Shown here in pieces: positions 33,253-42,263 of a DNA stretch of 59,244 nucleotides. Location of the stretch: positions 1-59,244 of the forward strand of contig JANXYG010000013.1 in NCBI GenBank assembly GCA_025350245.1. The letters are read 5' to 3'. The DNA is from Betaproteobacteria bacterium. Lineage in GTDB: Bacteria; Pseudomonadota; Gammaproteobacteria; Burkholderiales; Ga0077523. The position numbers and the translations under genes are program-made. The stretch's first letter is position 1. Each line of letters starts with the position of its first letter. The notes beneath the pieces are model-generated. The model had not been told where the DNA came from, ran no database searches, and worked only from the letters and a program-made list of their open reading frames with translations.

Positions 33253-35364
33253 GTGCCGAGCGGTTGCCCGCGTCTGCGGGCGCTCTGCTGCGGGTTGTTC
33301 GCCGCACTTCCCGGCGCGGGATGGGCGGGTGACACCGTGATCGAGGCCGACGAAGTGCTGGTCACGGCGCCGAGCGCTTCCGGCACGCTGCGCGCTGCGC
33401 CGCATGGCGTGACCATCATCACGCCGGCAGATATCGAACGCGCCGGCGCGACCACCGTCGGTGCCCTGTTGGGCCAGGAGGCCAACCTCAACCTCCAGAG
33501 TTTCGGCGGCGACCGGAACGCGGCCATCGACATCCGCGGCATGGGCGCAACCGCGGCCAGCAACGTGCTGGTGCTGGTCGATGGCGTACGGCTGAACGAG
33601 AACGATCTGTCCGGTGCCGATCTGTCTTCGGTGCCGTTGGCCCAGATCGAACGCATCGAAATCCTGCGCGGCGGCGGCGCCGTGCGTTACGGCAACGGCG
33701 CGGTGGGCGGCGTGATCAACATCATCACCCGGCGTCCGACGCCCGGCCCGCCCACGCTCGGTGTGCTGGCGCGCCGCGAGTCGTACGACACCAGCGAGCT
33801 GCGGGCCAATGTCGGCGGTACGGTCGGGCCGTTCGCGGGGGCGGTCAATGTCAGCCGGTTCGACACCGACGGCTACCGGCGCAATGGTGACGTCGCCGCC
33901 CGTGACGCTGCCGCCGAGATTCGTTTCCTGCCGACCGGCAGGCTGGACTTTCTCGATCTCTACGCACGGGCCGTGCTGCATCACGACGTGTCGGGGTTGC
34001 CGGGGCCGGTGAGTCGCCAGGCATTCCTGGCAGGTTCCGACCAGCGTCGAGCCAGCAACTTCCCAAATGACGAGAGCACCACCGACGATCGGCGCTACAC
34101 GCTCGGCGCCAATGCCGATCTCGGTGCCGGCGGACGGCTGCAGATGCAGGCGGGATATCGCGATCGCCAGAATCCTTTCGTCATCGGTTTCGATCCGGCG
34201 CGGCCGCGCGCGAGCCAGCAGTCGCTGATCGAGTCGACCCGGCGCGATCTCACCGCGCACTACGATCAGGACGTGACGGCATTCGGTTTCTCCCACCGCC
34301 TGAGCTTCGGTGCGGACTGGCAATCGGCCGATTACGCCCGATCCGAAAACGGCCAGTTCCTGCTCGACAGTTCCACCCGCCGCCTCGGCACTGTCGCGTC
34401 GAGCGGCATCTTCGGCAATGTCATCGCCCGCGGACCCTTCGGCCTGTCGCTCAACGCGGGCCTGCGTCTCGATCGCTTCGAGACCGGCGAGCGCGACGAG
34501 CGCTTCAGCCGCGGCGGCTGCACGACCGTGTCGCAAACCGTGCTCATCGATGTCGATCCCGGCCCCGGCGTCTCGCTGGTGCCGGTCGTGGTGCAGTCGC
34601 AGGTAGGCTGCACCAATGCCTACCGGGTGCAGGCACAGCAAGGCGGTGTCTGGCGCAACCACGGCGCGGAACTCGGCGTGACGTGGCAGCCGTCGGCGGC
34701 GTTCACCGCGTTCACCTCGGTGACGCAGCACTTCCGCAATCCGAACGTGGACGAATTGCTGCTGGCGGCCACGCACCTCGGACCGCAGACCGGCCGCACG
34801 CTGGAAGCGGGAATACGTTCGATCCCGAACGAGCATGTCGAACTGGGTGTGACCGCATTCCGGATGGATGTGGATGACGAGATCTATTTCGGTCGCGATC
34901 CGGTCACGGGCATCGGTCTGAATCGGAACTACGAGCGACCGACCCATCGCACCGGTGCCGAGGCCGAGCTGCGCTGGCGCATTTCCGGCGCCACCTCGCT
35001 GCGCGCGAACGCGGCCTACGTGCTGCCACGTTTCGGTGGGGTCGACGCCGACATCCCGCTGGTGCCGCGCTTCACGGCCAGCGCCAGCGTCGAGCATGCA
35101 TGGCGCGAGTGGGTGCGCGGATCGGTCTCGGTGCGTCATGTCGGTCGCCGCTTCGACGGCAACGATTTCATCAACGACCGGTTTCCGGCGTTGGAGTCGT
35201 ACACGGTGTGCGATGCCGTCGTGCGTTTCGAACGCGATGGTGCTCAGGTGTCGTTCGGCGTCAACAACCTGTTCAACGAGGTCTATTCGACCGTCGCCTT
35301 CAGCGGCACGTACTACCCGATGCCAGCGCGGACGTTCTACGTGGCGCTGCGCTGGCGCCTGTGA
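33253..35364 (+). CDS. btuB: BtuB-like TonB-dependent cobalamin receptor
   Basis: 703 aa from GTG 33253. Signal peptide (LRALCCGLFAALPGAGWAGD), then a TonB box ADEVLVTAPS very like that of BtuB. The plug domain has GVTIITPADIERAGATTVGA, IDIRGMGATAASNVLVLVDG and YGNGAVGGVINIITRR. The 22-strand barrel ends in YYPMPARTFYVALRWRL. It would carry B12 or another corrinoid across the outer membrane using TonB energy. It follows the PEP-CTERM fusion by 34 bp under the same riboswitch, which makes the B12 assignment stronger than the sequence alone. The inner-membrane partners BtuCDF are not in this window. Confidence 0.88.
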   Translation: MPSGCPRLRALCCGLFAALPGAGWAGDTVIEADEVLVTAPSASGTLRAAPHGVTIITPADIERAGATTVGALLGQEANLNLQSFGGDRNAAIDIRGMGATAASNVLVLVDGVRLNENDLSGADLSSVPLAQIERIEILRGGGAVRYGNGAVGGVINIITRRPTPGPPTLGVLARRESYDTSELRANVGGTVGPFAGAVNVSRFDTDGYRRNGDVAARDAAAEIRFLPTGRLDFLDLYARAVLHHDVSGLPGPVSRQAFLAGSDQRRASNFPNDESTTDDRRYTLGANADLGAGGRLQMQAGYRDRQNPFVIGFDPARPRASQQSLIESTRRDLTAHYDQDVTAFGFSHRLSFGADWQSADYARSENGQFLLDSSTRRLGTVASSGIFGNVIARGPFGLSLNAGLRLDRFETGERDERFSRGGCTTVSQTVLIDVDPGPGVSLVPVVVQSQVGCTNAYRVQAQQGGVWRNHGAELGVTWQPSAAFTAFTSVTQHFRNPNVDELLLAATHLGPQTGRTLEAGIRSIPNEHVELGVTAFRMDVDDEIYFGRDPVTGIGLNRNYERPTHRTGAEAELRWRISGATSLRANAAYVLPRFGGVDADIPLVPRFTASASVEHAWREWVRGSVSVRHVGRRFDGNDFINDRFPALESYTVCDAVVRFERDGAQVSFGVNNLFNEVYSTVAFSGTYYPMPARTFYVALRWRL

Positions 35365-35467
35365 GCGTGGGGCGGTCGCCGGCACGGCGCCCAAGCCTGT
35401 TGGGTTAGCATCCCATCGGCCTCGTAGCCCGCCGCGACGTGGCGCTATCCGTCATCAGGAGAACAAC

Positions 35468-35869
35468 ATGGCAGAGATTCGCATCTTCAACCCGCCCACC
35501 CTCGGCACCCCGCTCGGTCCGTATTCACAGATCACGCGGGTCAAGGCGTCGGAATACCTCTTCATCGCCGGCCAGGTCGGTGCCCGCGCCGATGGCGTCA
35601 TTGCCGATGGCTTCGAGGCGCAGGTCGGGCAGGCGTTCGCCAACACCCTGGCGGCGCTCGAAGCCTGTGGTGCCGGCTGGGGCAACGTGGTGCAGTTCAC
35701 CAGCTATCTCGTGCATTCGCAGGACATCCCGCTGTTCATGGACTATCGGTTGCGCGAGTTCCCGAAGATGTTCGCCAATGGCGCCTATCCGCCCAACACG
35801 CTGCTGATGGTCGATCGGCTGGTCAAGGAATCGCTGCTGTTCGAAGTGCAGACCGTTGCCGCGATCTGA
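35468..35869 (+). CDS. ridA: RidA/YjgF-family protein
   Basis: 133 aa from ATG 35468 with AGGAG five bases upstream. Matches the RidA fold (LGPYSQITRVKASEYLFIAG, then VVQFTSYLVHSQDIPLFMDY and PPNTLLMVDRLVKESLLFEV). The family hydrolyses reactive enamine/imine intermediates; the conserved Arg of true RidA is not at its usual place in the last segment (VDRLV), so the function may differ. It is about 100 bp behind the TonB receptor and probably separately expressed. Confidence 0.88.
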   Translation: MAEIRIFNPPTLGTPLGPYSQITRVKASEYLFIAGQVGARADGVIADGFEAQVGQAFANTLAALEACGAGWGNVVQFTSYLVHSQDIPLFMDYRLREFPKMFANGAYPPNTLLMVDRLVKESLLFEVQTVAAI

Positions 35870-35898
35870 GCGGCATCGTGCGCGCCGCTCGATCACGG

Positions 35899-36156
35899 AC
35901 CTGATTGGCGACATCGCTCGGCGTCCCTCACCCTCGGTCCCTCTCCCGAAGGGAGAGGGATGTCTCCAGCTCCCGAGGGAAGGGACGTCTCCAGCTCCCG
36001 AGGGAAGGGACGTCTCCAGCTCCCGAGGGAAGGGACGTCTCCAGCTCCCGAGGGGGATGTCTCTTGCTCCCTTCTCCCTCCGGGAGAAGGGTCGGGGATG
36101 AGGGAGACCTGAGCGTTGATTGCGGGGTTGCGTTGTTGTGGGCCAGTCTTGTGGTT
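35899..36156 (+). repeat. Dispersed repeat, copy 1 (expanded)
   Basis: The unit starts ACCTGATTGGCGACAT, has the hairpin CCCTCTCCCGAAGGGAGAGGG and a second hairpin CTTCTCCCTCCGGGAGAAGG, and ends GGCCAGTCTTGTGGTT. The reverse complement of the same sequence occurs at 47178-47337. Between the two hairpins copy 1 carries a four-fold 25-bp amplification that copy 2 lacks. It fills the region behind ridA. Confidence 0.9.
35958..36057 (+). repeat. 25-bp tandem repeat, four copies
   Basis: Units start at 35958, 35983, 36008 and 36033. Each begins GGACGTCTCCAGCTCCC (GGATGT in the first) and ends GAGGGAAG; the last is slightly degenerate at its end. Confidence 0.93.
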
Positions 36157-36163
36157 ATTGCCG

Positions 36164-36289
36164 TCATCTGGCGGCGTAGTGGCACGAGCACGCGTACGAG
36201 TTCGCGCAGTCCGGCTTCGATTCGAGTGCCGCGTCCGACGCGGTGTCGGCGGCGCCGATCATCTTCTCCAAGGTGCCGGCGTGTGTCAT
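36164..36289 (-). CDS. Small cysteine-containing ORF, tentative
   Basis: 41 codons from ATG 36289, ending at 36164, 26 bp after the stop of the upstream periplasmic-protein gene on the same strand. The C-terminus has three cysteines (KPDCANSYACSCHYAAR). There is no good ribosome-binding site. It could be a real small product of the same operon or a chance frame; no family is recognised. Confidence 0.3.
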   Translation of the reverse strand: MTHAGTLEKMIGAADTASDAALESKPDCANSYACSCHYAAR

Positions 36290-36315
36290 CGGACCCGGCA
36301 CCCTGGGGGGACGTC

Positions 36316-36888
36316 CTACCGCAGGCCGCCCCGTTCGATGAACGCCGACATCGGCTTCTCGGTGCCGAAACGCCGGTAGGCCGGCGACCGCCGGATCGCT
36401 TCCACGAAGGCCGCCACCGTGGGCCAGTCGGCGGTTGTAGTGCTGAATGGCGCCAGATCGCCGCCGCTGCTCGGCTCGAACATCAGCGTGATGCCGGCCA
36501 GTTGCGCCGGCCCATCGCCGGTGCCGGTTCGGCGCAGCAGACCCAGCCTGAAGCCGGTGGCGCAGCCTTCCGACCAGCCGCCGTAGCGAAACACGAGGGC
36601 ATCCGGCGTCGGCTCGCCACCCGCGCCGCCGGGCGGCGCCACTCGAACCCAGTCCAGCATCAGGTCGACCATCTGCTCGGCGGTCAGGGTGTCGAGATCG
36701 ATGTGGCGCTGCCGGAGATGGCCTTCGAGCGCCGTGAGCAGGCTCCGGGAACCGAAACCGCCCGCATCGGCCGCCGCCACGGAAAGCGGCACCGGCCGGC
36801 CGGCTTCCGAGACAGCGCCCGCGGACTCGTCCGCCATGGCGGCGGGCGAGACGATCAGCAGCGCGGCAAGCGTGGTTGACTTCAACAC
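36316..36888 (-). CDS. Exported protein of unknown function
   Basis: 190 aa with a signal peptide (LKSTTLAALLIVSPAAMAD), so probably periplasmic. Visible blocks are EGHLRQRHIDLDTLTAEQMV, WVRVAPPGGAGGEPTPDALV, RYGGWSEGCATGFRLGLLRR and SPAYRRFGTEKPMSAFIERG. I do not recognise the family. It has one Cys in the mature part. The gene diverges from the pirin gene, with 232 bp of intergenic DNA between the starts. Confidence 0.7.
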   Translation of the reverse strand: MLKSTTLAALLIVSPAAMADESAGAVSEAGRPVPLSVAAADAGGFGSRSLLTALEGHLRQRHIDLDTLTAEQMVDLMLDWVRVAPPGGAGGEPTPDALVFRYGGWSEGCATGFRLGLLRRTGTGDGPAQLAGITLMFEPSSGGDLAPFSTTTADWPTVAAFVEAIRRSPAYRRFGTEKPMSAFIERGGLR

Positions 36889-37120
36889 GTTGTAGGGGGC
36901 GCAAGCGGTGGTTGAAGCGCGTAGGGTACGGCACTTTTCCGCCGCCGACCTTGATCGGCCGGGCGTGCCGGCCCGGAATTCCTGGGTGGCGATCGATCTT
37001 CATCAGACAGTTTGATGCTGCCGGTCAAATTTATCCGTTTGAAGGTCGGAGTGACCACCCCTATATTCACTTTTGAAGAGCCACTTGTGCTCAGGATCAC
37101 ATCTTCAGGAGGAATGAACG

Positions 37121-37822
37121 ATGATCGCCATCCGCAAGGCTTCCGACCGCGGCCACGCCAATCACGGCTGGCTCGATAGTCACCACACGTTTTCGTTTGC
37201 CGGCTACCACGACCCGGCCGAGATGGGCTTCGGCAGCCTGCGCGTCATCAACGAAGATCGCGTGGCCCCGGGCATGGGGTTCGGCACTCACCCGCACCGT
37301 GACATGGAGATCGTGAGCTACGTGCTCGACGGCGCCCTGGAGCACCGTGACAGCATGGGCACGGGCTCGGTGATTCGCCCGGGCGACGTGCAGCGCCTGA
37401 GCGCGGGCACCGGTGTCACCCACAGCGAGTTCAACGGATCGAAGTCCGACCAGGTGCATTTCCTTCAGATCTGGATCCAGCCGAAGAGCAACGGCATCGC
37501 GCCCAGTTATGAGCAAAAGAATTTCAGCGCCGCCGACAAGAAGGGTCGTCTGCGCCTGGTGGCTTCACCCGATGGCGCCGAGGGGTCGGTGACGATCCAC
37601 CAGGACGCCTGGGTCTACGCCACCGTGCTCGATGGCGCCGACGCCGTGACCCAGATGGTCGATGCTGCGCATCGGGTCTATGTGCATGTGGCGCGCGGCG
37701 AAGTCGAGGTCAATGGCAAGCACCTGGTCGCGGGAGATGGTCTCAAGATTGTGGCCGAATCCGAGATCGCGATGAGCCGCGGGGTCGACGCCGAAGTGCT
37801 CCTGTTCGACATGGCGGCATGA
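37121..37822 (+). CDS. Pirin-family (YhaK-like) cupin protein
   Basis: 233 aa, with AGGAGGA upstream of ATG 37121. The bicupin pattern is intact: NHGWLDSHHTFSFAGYHDPA, the metal-binding GTHPHRDMEIVSYVLDGALE and GTGVTHSEFNGSKSDQVHFL, then IHQDAWVYATVLDGADAV. Pirins of this kind are redox sensors or quercetin-dioxygenase-like enzymes. It is followed by a remnant and the Old Yellow Enzyme gene, a common electrophile-stress pairing. Confidence 0.93.
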   Translation: MIAIRKASDRGHANHGWLDSHHTFSFAGYHDPAEMGFGSLRVINEDRVAPGMGFGTHPHRDMEIVSYVLDGALEHRDSMGTGSVIRPGDVQRLSAGTGVTHSEFNGSKSDQVHFLQIWIQPKSNGIAPSYEQKNFSAADKKGRLRLVASPDGAEGSVTIHQDAWVYATVLDGADAVTQMVDAAHRVYVHVARGEVEVNGKHLVAGDGLKIVAESEIAMSRGVDAEVLLFDMAA

Positions 37823-37885
37823 TCATGATCGGCCTGACCCCGGTCGCGCCCGGCGACTTCGGTGGTCTCGTGGGGGCCGTTCGTC

Positions 37886-37981
37886 ATGAACACCCGCGAA
37901 CAAATCGTACCAGCCCGCAAGGACTACGCGGCGGGCCGCATGGGCCCTCTTTCCGATTCACCAGCAAAGGAAACCGCATGA
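37886..37981 (+). pseudogene. Short remnant, possibly of a second pirin-like gene
   Basis: A 31-codon frame from ATG 37886 reads NTREQIVPARKDYAAGRMG and then diverges. The pattern looks like the first 20 residues of small cupin/pirin-C proteins often found next to Old Yellow Enzyme genes. Its stop overlaps the next ATG (ATGA). Low certainty. Confidence 0.35.
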
Positions 37982-39020
37982 GCAACAATCTGTTCTCCCC
38001 TCTCCAGGCTGGCAGCATCGCGCTGCCCAATCGCATCGTGATGGCGCCGATGACGCGCTCGCGCGCCGACATCGCGGGCGGGCCCGGTCCGCTGGTGCCC
38101 ACCTACTACGCGCAGCGGTCGGGCGCTGGCCTCATCATCAGCGAGGGCAGCTATCCATCGGCCATGGGCAAGGGCTACCTCGGTACGCCGGGGCTGCATT
38201 CCGACTCGTGGGCTGGAAAACCGTGACCGATGCCGTGCATGCCGGGGGCGGGCAGATCATGCACGCGGGCCGGATCTCCGATCCCTCGATGCTGCCCGGC
38301 GGTGCGACCCCGGTGGCGCCGTCCGCCGTCAGACCCAAGGGCCAGTCGTATACGCTGGCCGGCATGAAGGACCACGTGACGCCGCGCGCGCTGGAGATCG
38401 GCGAGATCCCCGGCGTGATTGCCGAGTACCAGGCGGCAACCCGGCGTGCGCTCGACGCGGGCTTCGACGGTGTCGAGCTGCATGCGGCATCGGGCTACCT
38501 GCCGATGCAGTTCCTGTCGTCGGGCAGCAATACCCGCACTGATGGCTATGGCGGCAGTGCGACCAATCGCGCGCGCTTCATCGTCGAAGCGCTCGACGCG
38601 ATGATCGCGGTGGCGGGCGCGGGCCGGGTCGGCATCAAGCTGTCGCCGGACATGGCCTTCAACGACATCGCCGACGCGAATCCCCAGGACACCTACCGCA
38701 CGCTGGTCTCGCTCATCGGCCCCAAGGGTCTGGCCTATGTCCATGTGGCCTTGTTCGGCGGTCCGTTCGATTACCACTCGTTGCTGCGGCCGTTGGTCAA
38801 AGGCGCCTACTTCGCGGGTGGCGGACTCACGCAGCAGGCGGCCGCGGCCCTGGTGGTGTCCGGCCAAGCCGATGCCGCGGTGTTCGGTGCGGCGTTCATC
38901 GCCAATCCGGATCTGCCCGCGCGCTTCCGTACCGGTGCCGCGCTGGCCAAGCCAGACCAGGCCACGTACTACGCGGGCGGCGACAAGGGGTACACCGACT
39001 ATCCGGCGCTCGCCGCATAA
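37978..39020 (+). pseudogene. Old Yellow Enzyme-family alkene reductase, frameshifted
   Basis: ATG 37978 starts MSNNLFSPLQAGSIALPNRI, then VMAPMTRSRAD, a correct OYE N-terminus (FMN-binding barrel start). After GTPGLHSDSW the frame fails and stops at 38226. The rest continues in another frame from about 38208 (GWKTVTDAVHAGGGQIMHAG, FDGVELHAASGYLPMQFLSS, TDGYGGSATNRARFIVEALD, QADAAVFGAAFIANPDL). By comparison with the usual spacing, about seven bases are missing near 38205-38212. The catalytic/FMN motifs of the second part are present. The break may be real or an assembly error. Confidence 0.85.
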
Positions 39021-39026
39021 CTCGCG

Positions 39027-39740
39027 GTGATCCCGGCGCGACCGGTGCCCGCTGCTGCTGATGAAGCCGCATTCGCGCTGCGGGTGTGCGAGCTGTCGAA
39101 GTCGTTCGGCGGCCCGCGACCGCGGCGCGTGCTCGACCATGTGTCGCTCGACCTGGCGCAGGGCGAATACGTCGCCATCATGGGCGAATCGGGCAGGGGC
39201 AAATCGACCCTGCTCAACCTCGTCGCGGGGCTGGACGCTGCCGACGCCGGCAGCGTCACCCTCGATGGCGTTGCGCTCGCCGGGCTCGACGACGATGCGC
39301 TCACCCGGTTGCGCCGCGAGAAGCTCGGTTTCGTGTTCCAGGCGTTCCATGTGCTGCCCTATCTGAGCGTCGCCGAGAATGTCGCTCTGCCCCTGCATCT
39401 GTTGCGGGTCGCGTCGGCGTTGGCGGAAGCGCGGGTGGCCGCCATGCTCGAAGCGGTGGGTCTGGGCGATCGCGGCACCAGCCTGCCGCGTGAACTGTCT
39501 GGCGGCGAGTTGCAACGGGTCGCGATCGCCCGCGCGCTGGTGCACCGGCCGCGGCTCTTGCTCGCCGACGAGCCCACCGGCAATCTCGATGCCGAGAGCG
39601 CCGCCTCGGTGCTCGCGTTGTTGCGCTCATCGCTCGACGCGAGCGGCGCCGCCGGCATCCTCGTCACCCATTCGCGTGCGGCGGCCGATACCGCCGATCG
39701 CGTGCTGATTCTCGGGCCGTCCGGCCTGCGCCCGGCGTAA
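39027..39740 (+). CDS. ABC transporter ATP-binding protein (LolD/MacB/AttE-like)
   Basis: 237 aa, GTG start. Walker A is IMGESGRGKSTLLNLVAG, the Q-loop is FVFQAFHVLPYL, the signature is LPRELSGGELQRVAIARAL, and Walker B is RLLLADEPTGNLDAES. This subgroup pairs with FtsX-like permeases and handles lipoproteins or peptides. The matching permease lies 2.7 kb downstream at 42404, with three unrelated genes and a small repeat element in between. Confidence 0.92.
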   Translation: MIPARPVPAAADEAAFALRVCELSKSFGGPRPRRVLDHVSLDLAQGEYVAIMGESGRGKSTLLNLVAGLDAADAGSVTLDGVALAGLDDDALTRLRREKLGFVFQAFHVLPYLSVAENVALPLHLLRVASALAEARVAAMLEAVGLGDRGTSLPRELSGGELQRVAIARALVHRPRLLLADEPTGNLDAESAASVLALLRSSLDASGAAGILVTHSRAAADTADRVLILGPSGLRPA

Positions 39741-39866
39741 GGGTTGCATGCCGGGCGCAAGCGCAATAGATTGCGCAGGTCGTCGTCCAATCCGGAGTCC
39801 GCCTTGAACCTTGTTCGATCGTCCGTAAAGCGCCAACGGGTCCGCCTGATCCGTTCTGTCGGGCCT

Positions 39867-40265
39867 ATGACCTCCGCGAGGCTGATCGTCGGGCTCGCCC
39901 TGGCGCTTCAGGTAACGCACGCGCTTGCCGCGACCCCATTCGAGGAGCGCGTGAAGCGCGCACGTACGGCCGAAGAATCGCCCGCGCTCAAGCCTTATTT
40001 TTCGGCCATGGGCAAGGCCATCGAACCCAACCTGCGCAGCGGTGTGGCAACCTGTCTCGCGAAGTTCAAGGATCCCGACATGAATGGTTTCATCCTCGTG
40101 GCGGACGTAAACAAGAATGGCGAGCCCACCAACGTCGACTCGCAGCCGCATAGCAATGTATCCGACTGCTTTGCGCGGTCATTCGAGTTTGCGCGGCTGC
40201 CGAAGCTGGCGCCTTACACCAAGGATCCCTTGCTGCCGATCTTCTTCCAGATCAACGTGAAGTAA
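39867..40265 (+). CDS. Small exported protein of unknown function
   Basis: 132 aa from ATG 39867 with a signal peptide (ARLIVGLALALQVTHALAA). The mature part has two cysteines (GVATCLAKFKDPDMNGFILV and NVSDCFARSFEFARLPKL), perhaps a disulfide. The strand DMNGFILVADVNKNGEPT has a faint TonB-C-like look, but I cannot assign it. It lies between the ABC ATPase and the M48/AIM24 gene pair, in a block that seems to have been inserted. Confidence 0.65.
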   Translation: MTSARLIVGLALALQVTHALAATPFEERVKRARTAEESPALKPYFSAMGKAIEPNLRSGVATCLAKFKDPDMNGFILVADVNKNGEPTNVDSQPHSNVSDCFARSFEFARLPKLAPYTKDPLLPIFFQINVK

Positions 40266-40313
40266 CGCCCGGACCTGGTTTCGGTCGCGATCCTGACGCA
40301 GGGGTCGGGATAG

Positions 40314-41387
40314 TCAATGGCTGCCGCGCAAGTTCGGCCAGTCGTAGTTCAGCGGTTCGAATTTGCGATCTTTCGGCATCAGCGTATCCACCGTCGCGAA
40401 GCGCTCCTCGCTCGCCGGGTGTGACGACAGCAGGGCGGGCACGGCGCTTCCCTCCCGCGCCAGCTTGCGGAAAAACCGCCCCATTCCGCGGGGATCGATA
40501 TCGGCCCTGATCAACGCTGCGACACCGGTGCGATCGGCGTCCGACTCCTGCGAGCGCGAGAACCGCAGCCCTTCGAGATTCTCGGCCCACGAAGCGGCGA
40601 ACGACCCGCCCACCTCGCCCAGCACCAGTCGCAAGCCCACTCCCAGACCGGCGGCGTGCACCAGACCGCGAAGTCCATGCCGTCGCTCGACGTGCTGCAC
40701 TTCATGCGCGAGCACGCCGGCGACTTCCTCCGCACTGTCGGCGCGTTCGATCAGGCCGCTGTTCACCACCACGAAACCACCCGGCATGGCGAACGCATTC
40801 ACCGACGGATCGCGCACCACATGGAACTCGAACGGATACCTCGAGCCGTGCGTCAGACGCTTGCCCAGCTCGCGCACCGCGGCGGCGGCGGGATGGTCGT
40901 CCCACAGGGCGAGCCGCGAGCGCTGTTCGGCCGCAGCTTCATGCCCAAGACGAATCTCGGTGTCGATCGGGATGCGATCGACGGCCCAGTCGATGATCCG
41001 GTTCGCCTGACTGAGTAGCAGCACCAGCAGCAACACCGGCAGGCCGATGGTCAGCCCGAGCACCAGCGACGACACGCGTTTCGTGCGCGGCGTTGCCGAG
41101 GCGGCCGATGCGAGGCCCCGGAGCCACGGCTCGACGGTGGCGCGCGCGGCGGCGTCCGCGATCACCAGCGCGCAGTCGCCTGTCGTGCCGGTCCATTCGA
41201 GGGTCAGGGTGCTGCGGTCGAATCCGCCACGGCGCGCCCGAACGATGGCCCACGTCACGGGTGCGAGGCTCGCCTCGGGTCCGAAGGAGAGTCCGTCGGC
41301 GCCGGCCGAGAAGGATGTCGGCAAGCCGGTCGGCGGCAAGCCCGGCGCGTAGAGCAGGGCCCGCGCGCCCGCCTCGTCGCCGGCCAT
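40314..41387 (-). CDS. M48-family membrane metallopeptidase
   Basis: 357 aa from ATG 41387; the open frame extends upstream but only antisense to or within the AIM24 gene. One transmembrane helix (SSLVLGLTIGLPVLLLVLLL) separates an N-terminal domain from the peptidase. The zinc motif is VLAHEVQHVERRHG (HExxH), and the third ligand is likely the Glu of SRSQESDADRTGVA. FVVVNSGLIERADSAEEV is typical of M48. It is probably a protease for misfolded or membrane proteins. It starts four bases after the AIM24 stop, so the two are co-transcribed. Confidence 0.9.
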   Translation of the reverse strand: MAGDEAGARALLYAPGLPPTGLPTSFSAGADGLSFGPEASLAPVTWAIVRARRGGFDRSTLTLEWTGTTGDCALVIADAAARATVEPWLRGLASAASATPRTKRVSSLVLGLTIGLPVLLLVLLLSQANRIIDWAVDRIPIDTEIRLGHEAAAEQRSRLALWDDHPAAAAVRELGKRLTHGSRYPFEFHVVRDPSVNAFAMPGGFVVVNSGLIERADSAEEVAGVLAHEVQHVERRHGLRGLVHAAGLGVGLRLVLGEVGGSFAASWAENLEGLRFSRSQESDADRTGVAALIRADIDPRGMGRFFRKLAREGSAVPALLSSHPASEERFATVDTLMPKDRKFEPLNYDWPNLRGSH

Positions 41388-41391
41388 GACG

Positions 41392-42201
41392 CTATTCGTC
41401 GTCGCCGCCCAGCAGGCCGCCGAGCAGACCCCCGGCAGCGAAGCCACCGAGCATCGACCCTTCCTCGCGTGAGCCGCCGCGTTGCGGTGCGGCGGCGAAC
41501 ACCCGGCTTGCGAGGCGCGAGAACGGCAGCGACTGCAAGTAGATCGTGCCGGGGCCGCGCAGCGTCGCGAAGAACAGGCCTTCGCCGCCGAACATCGCGG
41601 TCTTGATCTTGCCCACGTACTCGATGTCGTAATCGACCGACGGTTGCAGGCCGACGAGGCAGCCGGTGTCGACCCGCAGCAGTTCGCCGGGAGCGAGATC
41701 GCGCTTGAGCAGCGTGCCGCCGGCGTGCATGAAGGCGAGGCCATCGCCGTCGAGTTTCTGCATGATGAAGCCTTCGCCGCCGAAAAAGCCGGCGCCCAGC
41801 TTGCGCTGGAAGGCGATGCCGAGCGCGACCCCGCGTGCGGCGCACAGGAACGCATCCTTCTGGCACAGGAAAGTCCCGCCCAGCGCCGCCAGGTCGAGCG
41901 GCACGATCTTGCCCGGATACGGTGCGGCAAAGGCAACCCGCCGCTTGCCGCTGGACTGGTTGGTGTAGATGGTGGTGAACAGCGATTCGCCGGTGAGCAG
42001 GCGCTTGCCCGCACCGAGCAGCTTCGACATCAGCCCGCCCTGCTGCGCGCTGCCATCACCGAAGACCGTATCGAGCGTCAGGCCATCCTGCATGTACATC
42101 ATGCTGCCGGCTTCGCCGATCGCCGCTTCGCCGGGGTCGAGTTCGATTTCCACGTACTGCATTTCGTTGCCGAAGATTTCGTAGTCGATGACGTCAGCCA
42201 T
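41392..42201 (-). CDS. AIM24/TIGR00266-family protein
   Basis: 269 aa from ATG 42201. The repeated beta-strand pattern is typical: [80 protein letters not shown] and [20 protein letters not shown]. The C-terminus is glycine-rich ([18 protein letters not shown]). The molecular function of this family is unknown. It is the first gene of a pair with the M48 peptidase, an association I recall from other proteobacteria. Confidence 0.9.
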   Translation of the reverse strand: MADVIDYEIFGNEMQYVEIELDPGEAAIGEAGSMMYMQDGLTLDTVFGDGSAQQGGLMSKLLGAGKRLLTGESLFTTIYTNQSSGKRRVAFAAPYPGKIVPLDLAALGGTFLCQKDAFLCAARGVALGIAFQRKLGAGFFGGEGFIMQKLDGDGLAFMHAGGTLLKRDLAPGELLRVDTGCLVGLQPSVDYDIEYVGKIKTAMFGGEGLFFATLRGPGTIYLQSLPFSRLASRVFAAAPQRGGSREEGSMLGGFAAGGLLGGLLGGDDE

Positions 42202-42263
42202 GATCCGGTGCTCCGTTTCTGCGCGGCAAGAGGAGCGGAAGTCTAGCCGATCCACTTTCCATT

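Noticed and set aside
35958-36057. Possible CRISPR array in the 25-bp repeats
   Set aside because: The units are directly adjacent with no unique spacers and no cas genes are nearby.
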